A DNA stretch of 64,000 nt from JAKJBL01 sp964461335 (GTDB taxonomy: Bacteria; Bacillota; Clostridia; Christensenellales; CAG-138), in the NCBI GenBank assembly GCA_964461335.1, contig CAYWTY010000001.1, forward strand, positions 1 through 64,000, read 5' to 3'. The stretch's first letter is position 1; each line of letters begins with the position of its first letter. The notes beneath the pieces are model-generated. The model worked only from the letters and a program-made list of their open reading frames with translations. It was not told where the DNA came from and did no database searches. Of this stretch, positions 53,455 through 63,343 are shown one piece after another. The position numbers and the translations under genes were made by a program.

Positions 53455-54450
53455 TTATCCCTTGCGTCTTTCGTAAGCACGGATTATGCGCTGCACCAGG
53501 TCGTGGCGAACAACATCTTTATAAGTAAGCATAATCTGGGCTATTCCTTCAACCCCTTCAAGTACGGAGAGTGCATGTATAAGCCCGCTCTTACGATCTT
53601 GCGCTAAATCAATCTGGGTTATATCGCCTGTTACAACAACGCGAGAACCTTCTCCGAAACGGGTTAAAAACATTTTCATCTGCTCAATTGTGCAATTTTG
53701 AGCCTCATCCAGTATTATGTAAGCATTATTAAGTGTTCGCCCTCTCATATATGCAAGCGGCGCTACTTCAACAGACCCGCGCTCAACTAAACTCCGATAT
53801 GTTTCATTACCGAGAAAGTCATTTAAGGCGTCATGTAGGGGACGCAAATAAGGGTCTACCTTATTTTGCAGGTCTCCAGGTAAAAACCCGAGCTTTTCCC
53901 CTGCTTCGACTGCAGGCCTTGTTAGAATAATGCGGTCAACATCCTTGTTTTTGAATGCTAAAACAGCCATCGCCACAGCAAGATAGGTCTTGCCGGTTCC
54001 TGCAGGCCCAACACCAAAAACCAGTTCGTATTCTTTAAGCGCTTGTACATAGCGTTTTTGGCCAAGTGTTTTGCATTTTATTTGCCTTCCCCGGTTTGTG
54101 ATTGCAATTACGTCCCCCATAATCTGCTCAATCATGTCTGCATTTCCCTCTTTTGCAAGGTCCACTGCATACCTGATGCGGCTGCGATTAATGGGCTCAC
54201 CTTTTCTAAGCATTTGCAACAGTTTCTCTAAAACAATTGTGCAAAGCTCAACGTTTTCGGGTGCGCCCTCTACTTTTATACAATCAGCAGCAACACTTAT
54301 GCGAGTGTGTGTTTCTGATTGCAAAATGTCTAAGTTTTCATCAAATACACCAAACAGCCTAATCTGCTCGTCCATTGATTGAACTTCGAGGAGCGCCTCC
54401 GTGCATTTAGGAGCGGAATTATCTTCTTTAAAGGTTTTTTCTTCTGCCAA
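53455..54450 (-). CDS. phoH: PhoH-family ATPase
   Basis: 331 residues. Short N-terminal KH-like region, then a PhoH P-loop domain with Walker A GPAGTGKT at 148-155 and DEAQN (Walker B). Predicted RNA-associated ATPase, typically adjacent to ybeY as here. Role otherwise undefined. Confidence 0.95.
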   Translation of the reverse strand: MAEEKTFKEDNSAPKCTEALLEVQSMDEQIRLFGVFDENLDILQSETHTRISVAADCIKVEGAPENVELCTIVLEKLLQMLRKGEPINRSRIRYAVDLAKEGNADMIEQIMGDVIAITNRGRQIKCKTLGQKRYVQALKEYELVFGVGPAGTGKTYLAVAMAVLAFKNKDVDRIILTRPAVEAGEKLGFLPGDLQNKVDPYLRPLHDALNDFLGNETYRSLVERGSVEVAPLAYMRGRTLNNAYIILDEAQNCTIEQMKMFLTRFGEGSRVVVTGDITQIDLAQDRKSGLIHALSVLEGVEGIAQIMLTYKDVVRHDLVQRIIRAYERRKG

Positions 54451-54485
54451 GAAGTGCCTGCCTTTCGTTATTCTATATCTTTCCT

Positions 54486-55661
54486 TTAGTCTTCTATTGT
54501 ATTATCTATTGCTTTTGTTAACCCAATATCCTCAAGTGTGCAAATTGAAACAGCAGCACTAACCCCGCCAGTTTCAAAGATTTCTGTTTCGCTCATTTTT
54601 TTAAGCACATAAGCCTCCTTGGGAACTTGCTCTATAGCATCAAGCTCTGCACAAAACAAGGCTTCAGCCAATAATTCATCAGGTTCACACTGTATGTCTT
54701 GGAGCGTTAATTCATAACAGTTACCTCTTACATACCATAAGGGCAGAACCAAACCCTTAATAACAGATCCATTTGTAAGCTCTATTTCATGCGAGGGATA
54801 GTTAACCGCAGTTTTATAAACAGGACAGCCTGCAATAAGTATTGCGTGAAATGGCTGAAACCTACCGCTCCTCATAAGCTGTTTTTGCGTAGGCGGCAAG
54901 TTTAGCTCAACCCTATACCAAACTTGAGCTGATACATCACCCTCTGCATGTACCATTAAGCGCTCTAAAGCACCTTCGCGCGTAATATCCCCGCTAATAA
55001 GCAAATCTCCTGCGCGGACTGCATCTCCCTGTTTAACATTCGCCTTGCCAGAAAGTGCAGTTACCCGTTCAATTATACCATCCTTCTTTGCGACTATATT
55101 AACAGGGATGCTTTTGTCCTGCTGAAGCGGAATGGGTTCAGCTTCAACCACTTTTATACGCATGGTTATGCCATCGAGCTTAACTCCGGCCCATGCAATC
55201 CGGTTATCAAAGGTTCTTATTGCTTGGCCGAGAGCTGCAGTTTCTATACTCGCACGCGCTGACCCAAAATGCACACCCTCACTTGCAATAGCACGCATTA
55301 TTACAGCTTCAGGCACTTGCGAAAGCCCTTCGACACGAATAAGCCAAACCCGTGCCTGCAAAATAACTAAGAGTGAAAAAGAAACTGCTGCACCAAAAAT
55401 GAGCAATTTTCTAAACCTGTATTTTGCATATAAAAAGGGAATTCCATGCCGCTTGATTATATGAATACGGCAGCTTAAGCCCCGCTTAAGTTCCCTGAGC
55501 TTAGGAAAGTCCTTTGCGCGCATCTCTGCATTTACGCAACCATGCTCTAGGCGATACACATTCCAGACAGGTATTCCTGCCTTAAGAATACGATTTAAAA
55601 TGCGCTCAATGCCAGGACCATCCAACCGTATAATAACATATCCAAAAACAGAATTCCACAT
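54486..55661 (-). CDS. yqfD: sporulation protein YqfD
   Basis: 391 residues. Cytoplasmic N-terminal part (about 1-85), one membrane span near 88-105, and a large exported beta-rich domain (GRFQPFHAILIAGCPVYKTA-type segments). YqfD homologues are mother-cell sporulation proteins in Bacillus. Directly after yqfC. Confidence 0.92.
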   Translation of the reverse strand: MWNSVFGYVIIRLDGPGIERILNRILKAGIPVWNVYRLEHGCVNAEMRAKDFPKLRELKRGLSCRIHIIKRHGIPFLYAKYRFRKLLIFGAAVSFSLLVILQARVWLIRVEGLSQVPEAVIMRAIASEGVHFGSARASIETAALGQAIRTFDNRIAWAGVKLDGITMRIKVVEAEPIPLQQDKSIPVNIVAKKDGIIERVTALSGKANVKQGDAVRAGDLLISGDITREGALERLMVHAEGDVSAQVWYRVELNLPPTQKQLMRSGRFQPFHAILIAGCPVYKTAVNYPSHEIELTNGSVIKGLVLPLWYVRGNCYELTLQDIQCEPDELLAEALFCAELDAIEQVPKEAYVLKKMSETEIFETGGVSAAVSICTLEDIGLTKAIDNTIED

Positions 55662-55692
55662 TAAAGCCTTTCTCCTAATTTTATAAGTTTTT

Positions 55693-56010
55693 CTATTCTA
55701 AGAATTTAACACACTCAACCACTCCATTTATATAAGCACGACCATACGCAAGCTGTTTAAGAATTAGGTTAGAGCCCATAATTTCAAGCACTCCCTCGTG
55801 TGTAAGGAATCGTACCATCTTCAAATTATACTGCAGTACACCTTTATGGTTTTCGATAAGCAGGTTGCTCTTACCAACCATAGTTAGCTTTGGTGTTAAT
55901 GCATCCGTTTCTATTGGTAAATCCATTGCTTCTAGCAGTACGCTCTTCCACTTCGGCTTACGTGCTTTTTTAGCTTTTAGTTTAGATGTTTTGTACTTGC
56001 TGGCTGCCAT
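55693..56010 (-). CDS. yqfC: sporulation protein YqfC (YabP/YqfC family)
   Basis: 105 residues. A lysine-rich N-terminus is followed by a beta-rich YabP domain (LTMVGKSNLLIENHKGVLQY). First gene of the yqfC-yqfD-phoH-yqfF-ybeY-cdd-era-yqzL-recO run. Ribosome site GGAGGG. Confidence 0.92.
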   Translation of the reverse strand: MAASKYKTSKLKAKKARKPKWKSVLLEAMDLPIETDALTPKLTMVGKSNLLIENHKGVLQYNLKMVRFLTHEGVLEIMGSNLILKQLAYGRAYINGVVECVKFLE

Positions 56011-56174
56011 TTTCTTTCCCTCCGTTATATCAACCTATGCTTATTCAAGCAAGGTTAGTCAGCAGAACCTGTATAGGTGTGGCAAATAATACCAGACTAT
56101 TTTTTTAATCTGAGATTTCCCCCATTTTGCGATGTTCCTTCGACTTATTGCTCAAGTTGCAGCTGTTTCGCCTA

Positions 56175-56204
56175 GGATAAAAAACCCCACTTAGGCAAAG
56201 ATAA
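56175..56204 (+). promoter_or_regulatory. weak sigma-F-like promoter of sigG
   Basis: GGATA (56175-56179) and GGCAAAGATA (56194-56203), 14 bp apart, loosely fit a sigma-F/G promoter. sigG is sigma-F dependent in Bacillus. Both elements have mismatches. Confidence 0.3.
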
Positions 56205-56240
56205 AAATAGCTACAGCAAATGGATGGGGGTACAGCTCTT

Positions 56241-57014
56241 ATGGCGCTTAATAAAGTAGAAATCTGCGGAGTTGATACCTCAAAGCTGCCGGTGCTAACC
56301 CAAAAACAAATGCGCACATTGCTTTTAAAAGTTAAAACAGGCGATAATTCGGCACGTGATGAGTTTTTAAGAAGCAATCTGCGGCTGGTACTTAGCGTAA
56401 TACAACGCTTTACAAATCGTGGCGAACAGATGGACGACCTTTTTCAGGTAGGCTGTATAGGCCTTATAAAAGCTCTCGATAACTTCGATTTATCCCATGA
56501 CGTCAAGTTTTCAACTTACGCAGTTCCGATGATCATCGGCGAGGTGCGCAGGCATTTAAGGGATAACAACACAATCCGCGTAAGCAGAAGCCTTAGAGAT
56601 ACGGCTTATAAAGCGTTGCAGACGCGCAAGCGGTTAATGGATGAGCTCTCAAGGGAGCCAAGCATATCCGAAATCGCCAAGGCGCTTGAGATTTCTGAAG
56701 AAGATGTTGTTTTTGCGCTTGATGCTATACAGGACCCTATTTCCCTGCATGAGCCGATTTATCATGATGACGGTGATGCAATTTTTGTAATGGATCAAAT
56801 TGGCGACTCAAAGGTAAACGATGCCAGTTGGTTAGATAGCATTGCAATTTGGCAGGGAATATCACACCTTGATGAACGCGAGCAGCGGATACTTCAAATG
56901 CGCTTCTTTGAAGGCAAAACGCAAATGGAAGTCAGTAAAGAAATCGGCATAAGCCAAGCACAGGTTTCACGCTTAGAAAAAAATGCTTTAAAGCATATGC
57001 AAAAATATGTATAG
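56241..57014 (+). CDS. sigG: sigma-G, late forespore sigma factor
   Basis: 257 residues from the ATG at 56241 (GGGGGT upstream); the ATG at 56220 lacks a site. The N-terminus KVEICGVDTSKLPVLT is the near-invariant sigma-G signature, followed by regions 2 (QVGCIGLIKALDNFDLS), 3 and 4 (QMEVSKEIGISQAQVSRLEK). Directs forespore genes such as spoVA, whose promoter at 12346-12375 matches its consensus. Unlike Bacillus, it faces spoIIGA-sigE instead of following sigE; the 3' ends are 20 bp apart. Confidence 0.97.
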   Translation: MALNKVEICGVDTSKLPVLTQKQMRTLLLKVKTGDNSARDEFLRSNLRLVLSVIQRFTNRGEQMDDLFQVGCIGLIKALDNFDLSHDVKFSTYAVPMIIGEVRRHLRDNNTIRVSRSLRDTAYKALQTRKRLMDELSREPSISEIAKALEISEEDVVFALDAIQDPISLHEPIYHDDGDAIFVMDQIGDSKVNDASWLDSIAIWQGISHLDEREQRILQMRFFEGKTQMEVSKEIGISQAQVSRLEKNALKHMQKYV

Positions 57015-57034
57015 AAGCCGGAAGAACTCTTTCG

Positions 57035-57733
57035 TTATTCCATCCTTAGCATTTCTTTTCTGAGCCTTTTGATTATGCGCTTTTCGAGCCTTGATATATA
57101 GCTTTGTGATATCCCCAAAATATCAGCAACCTGCTTTTGCGTACATTCTCTATCAGTATTTAGCCCGAAGCGCAATTCTACGATATGCTGCTCTCTTGGG
57201 GTTAGTTTTTTCAATGCAGATAGCAGCAGTTCACGGTCAACTTCATCCTCAATGCCTCGCTCAATAATGTCGCAATCAGTACCAAGGATATCTGAGAGCA
57301 ACAGCTCATTACCATCCCAATCTATATTAAGGGGCTCATCTAGCGACACCTCCATCTTTAACCTGCATGTTCGCCTTAGGTGCATAAGGATTTCGTTCTC
57401 TATACACCTTGAAGCATATGTCGCGAGCTTTATTTTCTTTTTAGGGTCGAATGTGTTAACCGCTTTTATAAGGCCTATTGTGCCTATTGAAATTAAATCT
57501 TCAATACAAACCCCGGTATTCTCAAATTTGCGCGCAATATAAACCACAAGCCGAAGGTTCCGCTCAATAAGCAGCCGAGGTGCAGCTGTGTCGCCATTAG
57601 AAAGCCGCATTATCCATTCTTGTTCCTCATCAGCTGAAAGCGGCGGGGGCAAAGTTTCCCCCGAACCAACATACCAAATTCCTTTTGGCTTACGGAAGAA
57701 CAGCCTACTCAACCATTGGATTAACCGTTTCAT
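57035..57733 (-). CDS. sigE: pro-sigma-E, early mother-cell sigma factor
   Basis: 232 residues. The N-terminal about 20 residues are the amphipathic pro-sequence ([15 protein letters not shown]), with processing expected near [13 protein letters not shown] by SpoIIGA. Region 2 [18 protein letters not shown] and region 4.2 [20 protein letters not shown]. 31 nt after spoIIGA. Confidence 0.96.
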   Translation of the reverse strand: MKRLIQWLSRLFFRKPKGIWYVGSGETLPPPLSADEEQEWIMRLSNGDTAAPRLLIERNLRLVVYIARKFENTGVCIEDLISIGTIGLIKAVNTFDPKKKIKLATYASRCIENEILMHLRRTCRLKMEVSLDEPLNIDWDGNELLLSDILGTDCDIIERGIEDEVDRELLLSALKKLTPREQHIVELRFGLNTDRECTQKQVADILGISQSYISRLEKRIIKRLRKEMLRME

Positions 57734-57764
57734 AATATATTGCCCCCTAATGAAGACTGTTTGT

Positions 57765-58544
57765 TCATGACGGCAGCGCTATGCTGCCAATTATAGCGCC
57801 TGCATCCTTTATTTCTAATGGAGCACATGCAACCATTATATCCATGTCTCGCCAAGTACCACATATTAGTGCTTTTGCTGACTTTGCCCTGCGCGTAATA
57901 ATTTCTCCACTAGAACCCAACCCATAGTAAAGAACCGGGTATCCATTCTCAAATTTCGGGCAATTGTTTATTAAAACAACAGGTAAGCCTGATATAGGTT
58001 CAACAAGCAGGTTGCCTGTATCAATTAGGGCTGTCGTATTTAGACAATATCCGTCTACAATTACTTTTAGCTGTATTCTGTTTGCATCAATACGTGCCAT
58101 GTAACGCAAATAGCGCAGGCAACGAGGTAATAGTGAACCTAGAGTTACTGTTATAAGCAGTATGCGTATTTCTACAGACCCGATTAATATTCCTCCAACA
58201 ATAGCAGTTTTAGCAGCTTTAGCTTGCATATACGTTAAGATAAGCATCAGGCCGCCAAGCAGCATAGCACATAACAGCACGCAAAGAAGTGACCTTAAGT
58301 ATCCGGTTAAATTGTTAAATTTTAACCCAAACGCAAGAACAAGCGCAAACAATAACTTGGGCAGCATTTTTGTAAGCACAGGGCAGTTGGAAACCGCTAA
58401 TAAAGCAAATACTGCACCAGATAGCGCTACAACCGGGGCTACAAACATACGCAACCGTAACCCTGATAAGGCTGCTGAAAGGACTAACACCGCAATATTC
58501 ATGAGCATATTGTCCAACAGAAACCATTCAATTGAAATGCGCAT
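57765..58544 (-). CDS. spoIIGA: SpoIIGA, pro-sigma-E processing aspartic protease
   Basis: 259 residues from the ATG at 58544 (AGGGGAGA upstream); an in-frame upstream start has no site. Five hydrophobic segments in the first 145 residues, then the protease domain with D175 in ALIDTGNLL. It is activated by SpoIIR from the forespore and cleaves pro-sigma-E at the septum. Confidence 0.93.
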   Translation of the reverse strand: MRISIEWFLLDNMLMNIAVLVLSAALSGLRLRMFVAPVVALSGAVFALLAVSNCPVLTKMLPKLLFALVLAFGLKFNNLTGYLRSLLCVLLCAMLLGGLMLILTYMQAKAAKTAIVGGILIGSVEIRILLITVTLGSLLPRCLRYLRYMARIDANRIQLKVIVDGYCLNTTALIDTGNLLVEPISGLPVVLINNCPKFENGYPVLYYGLGSSGEIITRRAKSAKALICGTWRDMDIMVACAPLEIKDAGAIIGSIALPS

Positions 58545-58600
58545 ACCTATCTCCCCTGCCTTAAGCAAAGGCAGTAGCCAAAGCTATTGCTTGATGGCAC

Positions 58601-58638
58601 AGTATAGCATATGTTTAGCACAGAATTTGTAGAACAAA
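58601..58638 (-). promoter_or_regulatory. possible Spo0A-dependent promoter of spoIIGA
   Basis: TATACT -10 (58601-58606, minus), the same as the Bacillus spoIIG -10. About 20 bp upstream lies TTGTAGAA (58627-58634, plus strand), one mismatch from the Spo0A box TTGTCGAA, within the near-palindrome TTTGT-AGA-ACAAA (58626-58638). No proper -35 at 17 bp. Confidence 0.42.
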
Positions 58639-58727
58639 TGAAGCCTATATATGCAGGCTCTGCATAATATGGCATAGAAGAGCAGACGCACGCTATTATT
58701 GCATTTTTAAAGCTTTGAACCCTACCC

Positions 58728-60464
58728 TCAAACCACAGAAGCTTTCAGCGTAAACCTAAAACATGTCTCTTTGTTGCAGTTCTCTACCCAAATTCGCTCA
58801 CCAAGCATTAATATAATTTCACTCGCTATTGCAAGCCCGAGCCCGGTGCCTTGTTCTGCATGTGCATTATCGACTTTATAAAAACGCTCGAAAAGGTGCG
58901 GGAGGTGTTCTTTTGGGATTTCTCCTGTACTGCAGACAGACAGTATTAGACTCTCGACACTTTCTTCTGCAAAAAGCCTTACTCTACCTCCATCCACCGC
59001 ATACTTAACAGCATTGTCCAGCAGTATTACTAAAATCTGCTCAACTCTATCTTTGTTTGTGTGAACGGTTAGCTTAGCATTCACAGGTAGATATAAAAAT
59101 TCAAGTCCGCTTTCCATGGCTGCAATACTAAACCGTTCTGCAAGCCCAACAAGCAGCGGGTTTAGTTCGAAATCGCACTTTTTTAAAGCTACTGCCCGAG
59201 ACTGCAGCCTTGAAAGCTCAAGCAAATCATCAATGAGCCTTGAAAGTCGAATACTCTCTCTAAGTATGTAGCCATAATATCGCTGACTATCTTCGTTCTT
59301 TTTTACTAGCCCGTCATTTAGCGCCTCTGCAAGGCCTCGAATAGATGCTGTAGGCGTACGCAGTTCATGGCTGACATTGGCAACATAGTCACGGCGCGTC
59401 TGCTCAAGGCGCATCTCTTCTGTAATATTCTGTATCATTGCAACAGCGCCTGCGATTTCTCCTTCGTGCCCGACAATGTTAGTTTTTGTTATTCGAAGCT
59501 GTTGCTCTTGAAATGTAGCTACTATAGACATTGCCCCGAAATCCCCATGCTTGGCTGCGACTTGAAAAGCATCCGGCCACAATATGTTTAGTAGTTCCAG
59601 CATTTTATCCCCGGAAACAGCTAATATGTTTTCGGCAGCTTTGTTAAAATGTGTAATTCTGCCTGTATCACCTACAGCTACTACCCCTTCCCTTAGGCCA
59701 TCCAAAATACTATGCAGCCTGTTACGCTCAAGCGTTAAATCTCCGATTGTAAGCGATAATTCCTCAGCAAGCTCATTTAGCGAATGGCCGAGTTGGCCAA
59801 TCTCATCAGTTCGCTTTTCGTCCGCTCGGATAGAGAAGTCACCCTTTGCCATGGCTTTTGCAGCACGCGACATTTGCAGAAGCGGCCTTGTTATGCTGAG
59901 CGACCCGAGATATGCAGGCAATAGCATTATTATAAAAACGCCGATTATGCTGACTATAAGCGCACTGTTTAGCCCGCTTAAAGCTGCTTTTACCTCATAA
60001 AGAGGTTTTGTTAAAAACACAGCCCCAAGCACAGATGCATCGACACCATATACGGTAGCTGCTACAATAATACCAAGCTCTTTTGAAGATGTGACAAGCA
60101 TGCCTGTTGTATTTGATAAGACTTGAGGTAAATATGGAGCTAGATAACTTAACACCTTAGCTTCCTCCTCACCCCCCGTATTTGCAATAAGCATTCCGTT
60201 TGGCGAAACTACATGTACAGTTGCATCCCAAAGCATACTGTCGCTATTCAATATTTGTTCAAGCATAAGCGTTGAAATTTCACCGCGCTGGTACTGCGAG
60301 ACCATCGTACTAATGAAAACAGCGCGTGGAATTAAATCTCTTGCTTTCATGCCCGTAAACACATTTTGGCTTGTATATGAGAACACTATGCCAGCCAATA
60401 GCGCAAACAGCAAAAGCGAAAAGAAGGTGAACAAAAGCAGCTTTTTCAAAAATCCACTTTTCAT
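58728..60464 (-). CDS. PhoR-type sensor histidine kinase
   Basis: 578 residues. Membrane spans at about 8-30 and 167-190 enclose an extracellular sensor; then HAMP (about 192-245), PAS (about 248-350), HisKA with H366 (VANVSHELRTPTA) and HATPase_c (VILLDNAVKYA, then GTGLGLAIASEI). The gene overlaps its regulator by 4 bp. The signal is unknown; PhoR/WalK-like architecture does not prove phosphate sensing. Confidence 0.92.
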   Translation of the reverse strand: MKSGFLKKLLLFTFFSLLLFALLAGIVFSYTSQNVFTGMKARDLIPRAVFISTMVSQYQRGEISTLMLEQILNSDSMLWDATVHVVSPNGMLIANTGGEEEAKVLSYLAPYLPQVLSNTTGMLVTSSKELGIIVAATVYGVDASVLGAVFLTKPLYEVKAALSGLNSALIVSIIGVFIIMLLPAYLGSLSITRPLLQMSRAAKAMAKGDFSIRADEKRTDEIGQLGHSLNELAEELSLTIGDLTLERNRLHSILDGLREGVVAVGDTGRITHFNKAAENILAVSGDKMLELLNILWPDAFQVAAKHGDFGAMSIVATFQEQQLRITKTNIVGHEGEIAGAVAMIQNITEEMRLEQTRRDYVANVSHELRTPTASIRGLAEALNDGLVKKNEDSQRYYGYILRESIRLSRLIDDLLELSRLQSRAVALKKCDFELNPLLVGLAERFSIAAMESGLEFLYLPVNAKLTVHTNKDRVEQILVILLDNAVKYAVDGGRVRLFAEESVESLILSVCSTGEIPKEHLPHLFERFYKVDNAHAEQGTGLGLAIASEIILMLGERIWVENCNKETCFRFTLKASVV

Positions 60465-61153
60465 TTACCTGTCTCGAACTTATAACCTATGCCGTAAACA
60501 GTCTTAATCCCCCATCCGACATTATCCTGGGGGAGCTTTTGCCGAATTCGTTTTATTTGAGTATCTACAGCACGCGCATCACCGAAATAATCGTATCCCC
60601 AGACCTTTGATAGTATCTGTTCGCGGTCAAATACACGGCCAGGATGTGAGGCCAACAAATAGAGAACCTCAACTTCTTTCGGGGTTAAAGGCACAGACTT
60701 GCCATCTATTCGAACATCATAACTGGCAGCGTTAATTTCCAACCCTTCGAAATTTAACACCTGTTGCTTTTGAACCTGCTTCTGTTCGGTTCGCCTGAGC
60801 ACTGCTTTTATACGCGCTACAACCTCGCGTGCGCTAAAGGGTTTCACAATATAGTCATCAGCCCCGAATTCAAGCCCAAGTATGCGGTCAACTTCTTCGC
60901 TCTTTGCTGTGAGCATTATAATCGGCACATGGCTTTCTTTGCGTAATTCGCGGCAAACCTCTGTGCCTGTTATTCCAGGCATCATTAAATCAAGCAGGAT
61001 TAAGCTAGGGTTCTTTTCCTGCGCCTTTTTCAGCGCCTGCATTCCATCAAAGGCGCTCTCGAACGTAAACCCTTCTCTTTCAAGGTAAATCCCGAGCGTC
61101 TCATGAATTATTGGCTGATCGTCACAAATTAAAATATGAGGCGCTTTTTGCAT
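60461..61153 (-). CDS. PhoB/OmpR-type response regulator
   Basis: 230 residues. Receiver with D11-D12, D55 (LILLDLMMPG), T82 and K104; winged-helix C-domain with LTPKEVEVLYLLASHPGRVF. Partner of the kinase downstream. Own promoter at 61186-61214. Target genes are not evident. Confidence 0.93.
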   Translation of the reverse strand: MQKAPHILICDDQPIIHETLGIYLEREGFTFESAFDGMQALKKAQEKNPSLILLDLMMPGITGTEVCRELRKESHVPIIMLTAKSEEVDRILGLEFGADDYIVKPFSAREVVARIKAVLRRTEQKQVQKQQVLNFEGLEINAASYDVRIDGKSVPLTPKEVEVLYLLASHPGRVFDREQILSKVWGYDYFGDARAVDTQIKRIRQKLPQDNVGWGIKTVYGIGYKFETGK

Positions 61154-61180
61154 GCTATGTCCTCCAAATGATTGCTGTCC

Positions 61181-61214
61181 CCTAAATTATATAATTAGGC
61201 GGTTCTTAAAACAA
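61181..61214 (-). promoter_or_regulatory. promoter of the PhoB-PhoR pair with palindrome
   Basis: TTGTTT -35 (61209-61214), 17 bp, TATAAT -10 (61186-61191) on the minus strand. A palindrome with CCTAA/TTAGG arms (61181-61199) surrounds the -10 and could be an operator. Confidence 0.5.
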
Positions 61215-61284
61215 CAGCATTTGCTATTGATGTGCTCTTTAGTATACCTCTTGGGAGTATTACCTCCCTCTTTTCTTTTTACAA

Positions 61285-61315
61285 AATAAAAAAAGGGCAG
61301 TCTGCATACTGCCCT
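61285..61315 (-). terminator. terminator of the V-ATPase operon
   Basis: Perfect 8-bp stem AGGGCAGT/ACTGCCCT, 6-nt loop, then seven Ts on the minus strand, 13 nt after the ntpD stop. Confidence 0.9.
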
Positions 61316-61328
61316 ATGCTGCGTTAGG

Positions 61329-61958
61329 TTAGCCTTTTTGTGCAAGCATTTCTTTTGTCTTCATTAGGCGAGTGAGGTTGCCGCGTTCATTTTCATCAAG
61401 CTTCATTGTAATCATACGTATAGCTTCCTCAAATTGAGGTATCATCACATACTCTAAAGCATTTACACGGCGCCTTGTTTTTTCTATTTCATCAGCAAGG
61501 CGGTTGCAGATTTTCTCTACTTCCGCAAGCTCAATAAGCATCGGCAGCAGCTCAGCAAATGCTTGAACTGCAGCATCGAGTTCTGCACTGGTGGTTGCAA
61601 ACCCATATGGATACTCAAACCCTGCACTTTCCTCAAGCGTAAGTTTAGGCATCTTTATAGATAAAACATTATGTATTGAGGCAAGTACTGTTGCTGGACG
61701 AGCCGGGTAGCTTAGCGCTTCTTCTATTGATGCATGGCTCATCGAGGCACGCGCAATTACAAATTCCGACATAGCTATGGAAAGCTTTTGTTCTACCTGT
61801 TCACGAAGCAAGCGGTTGCGCCTTATAAAGATGATGAACCTGCGCACCATTTCATCACGCTTATCTTTCATCAGTTTATGCCCGCGCACAGCAACCTGGC
61901 GTTTTTTCTTTAGGTTGCTTAGTTCCATGCGCGTAGGTTTTACCTGCAGGGCAGCCAT
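61329..61958 (-). CDS. ntpD: V-type ATPase subunit D (central stalk)
   Basis: 209 residues, two long helices with a basic N-terminus (VKPTRMELSNLKKKRQVAVR) and C-terminal RRVNALEYVMIPQFEEAI. Rotor shaft of the V1 sector. Two nt after ntpB; last gene of the operon. Confidence 0.95.
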   Translation of the reverse strand: MAALQVKPTRMELSNLKKKRQVAVRGHKLMKDKRDEMVRRFIIFIRRNRLLREQVEQKLSIAMSEFVIARASMSHASIEEALSYPARPATVLASIHNVLSIKMPKLTLEESAGFEYPYGFATTSAELDAAVQAFAELLPMLIELAEVEKICNRLADEIEKTRRRVNALEYVMIPQFEEAIRMITMKLDENERGNLTRLMKTKEMLAQKG

Positions 61959-61960
61959 TA

Positions 61961-63343
61961 CTACTCCTCCTTAGCTTCAGGTAGATATTTTTCGATATAA
62001 GCATCCCTAATTCGTTTTAATTCGGTAGTAGGCAATATCGAAAGCAGTTTCCACCCTATTGCTAAAGTTTCTTCGATTGTACGATTAGTGTAATAACCTT
62101 GGGATACATATTCTTTTTCGAAGCTATCAGCAAATTTTGCATATAGCTTATCAGTATCCGAAAGTGCTGCATCACCAAGTATAACAGCAAGCTCTTTTGC
62201 ATCTCTGCCACGCGAGTATGCAGCAAAGAGTTGGTTCATTGTATCCGCATGGTCTTCCCTAGTTTTGCCGCTGCCAATGCCTTTATCCTTTAGGCGTGAA
62301 AGCGAGGGCAAAACATTTATTGGTGGGGTTAAACCACGCCTGTTTAGTTCACGCGAGAGGATGATTTGCCCCTCAGTTATATAGCCGGTTAAATCAGGTA
62401 TAGGATGAGTTATGTCATCTTCAGGCATTGACAAAATTGGTATCATTGTTATGGAGCCCTTTTTGCCTTTTATTCTGCCTGCTCGCTCATACATTGTTGC
62501 AAGGTCTGTATACAGATACCCCGGGTATCCGCGGCGACCCGGCACTTCCTTGCGTGCAGCGGAAACTTCGCGCAGAGCTTCTGCATAGTTTGTAATATCA
62601 GTAATTATTACAAGCACATGCATATCAAGCTCATAGGCAAGGTATTCTGCGGCAGTGATTGCCATTCGCGGTGTTGCAATACGTTCAATGGCAGGGTCGT
62701 TTGCAAGGTTAACAAAAGTTACTGTACGCTCTATTGCACCTGTTGCACGGAAATCACTTATGAAAAAATCTGCTTCTTCAAATGTGATACCTACAGCAGC
62801 AAATACTACAGCAAAGTTTTCATCCTTACCAAGCACTTTTGATTGCCGCGCAATTTGCGCTGCTACCTGAGCATGCGGTAAGCCGCTTCCTGAAAACACC
62901 GGGAGCTTTTGCCCGCGGACAAGCGTGTTGAGCCCATCGATTGCAGAAATTCCTGTTTGGATAAACTCACTTGGATAATCTCGTGCTGTAGGGTTTATGG
63001 GTGCACCATTAATATCAAGCCGTTTGACAGGTATTAACTCAGCTCCTCCATCTATTGGGCTTCCCATCCCGCTAAAGACACGCCCAAGCATATCCGGTGC
63101 AACTGCAAGTTCAATGCTTCTGCCAAGAAACCGTGCCTTAGATGTTGTAATGCGCAAGCCTTGGGAACCCTCGAAAAGCTGCAATAAGGCTTTATCACCG
63201 TTGATTTCGAGTACGCGCCCATGGCGCAGCTCACCATCTTGCTGTTCAATTTCAACAAGCTCGTCGTATTTTACCCCTTCAACATTCTCTACCATCATTA
63301 GGGGCCCTACGACTTCTTTTATGGTGCGGTATTCCTTACGCAT
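61961..63343 (-). CDS. ntpB: V-type ATPase subunit B
   Basis: 460 residues. Non-catalytic nucleotide-binding subunit: [16 protein letters not shown] stands where subunit A has a P-loop; signature [11 protein letters not shown] and [12 protein letters not shown] near the C-terminus. Its start overlaps the ntpA end by 8 bp. The complex pumps H+ or Na+; which ion cannot be told without subunit K. Confidence 0.96.
   Translation of the reverse strand: MRKEYRTIKEVVGPLMMVENVEGVKYDELVEIEQQDGELRHGRVLEINGDKALLQLFEGSQGLRITTSKARFLGRSIELAVAPDMLGRVFSGMGSPIDGGAELIPVKRLDINGAPINPTARDYPSEFIQTGISAIDGLNTLVRGQKLPVFSGSGLPHAQVAAQIARQSKVLGKDENFAVVFAAVGITFEEADFFISDFRATGAIERTVTFVNLANDPAIERIATPRMAITAAEYLAYELDMHVLVIITDITNYAEALREVSAARKEVPGRRGYPGYLYTDLATMYERAGRIKGKKGSITMIPILSMPEDDITHPIPDLTGYITEGQIILSRELNRRGLTPPINVLPSLSRLKDKGIGSGKTREDHADTMNQLFAAYSRGRDAKELAVILGDAALSDTDKLYAKFADSFEKEYVSQGYYTNRTIEETLAIGWKLLSILPTTELKRIRDAYIEKYLPEAKEE

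Noticed and set aside
56069..56094. Sigma-E promoter ahead of yqfC
   Set aside because: TATACAG and GGTATT are present but the spacing is about 11 bp instead of 13-15.
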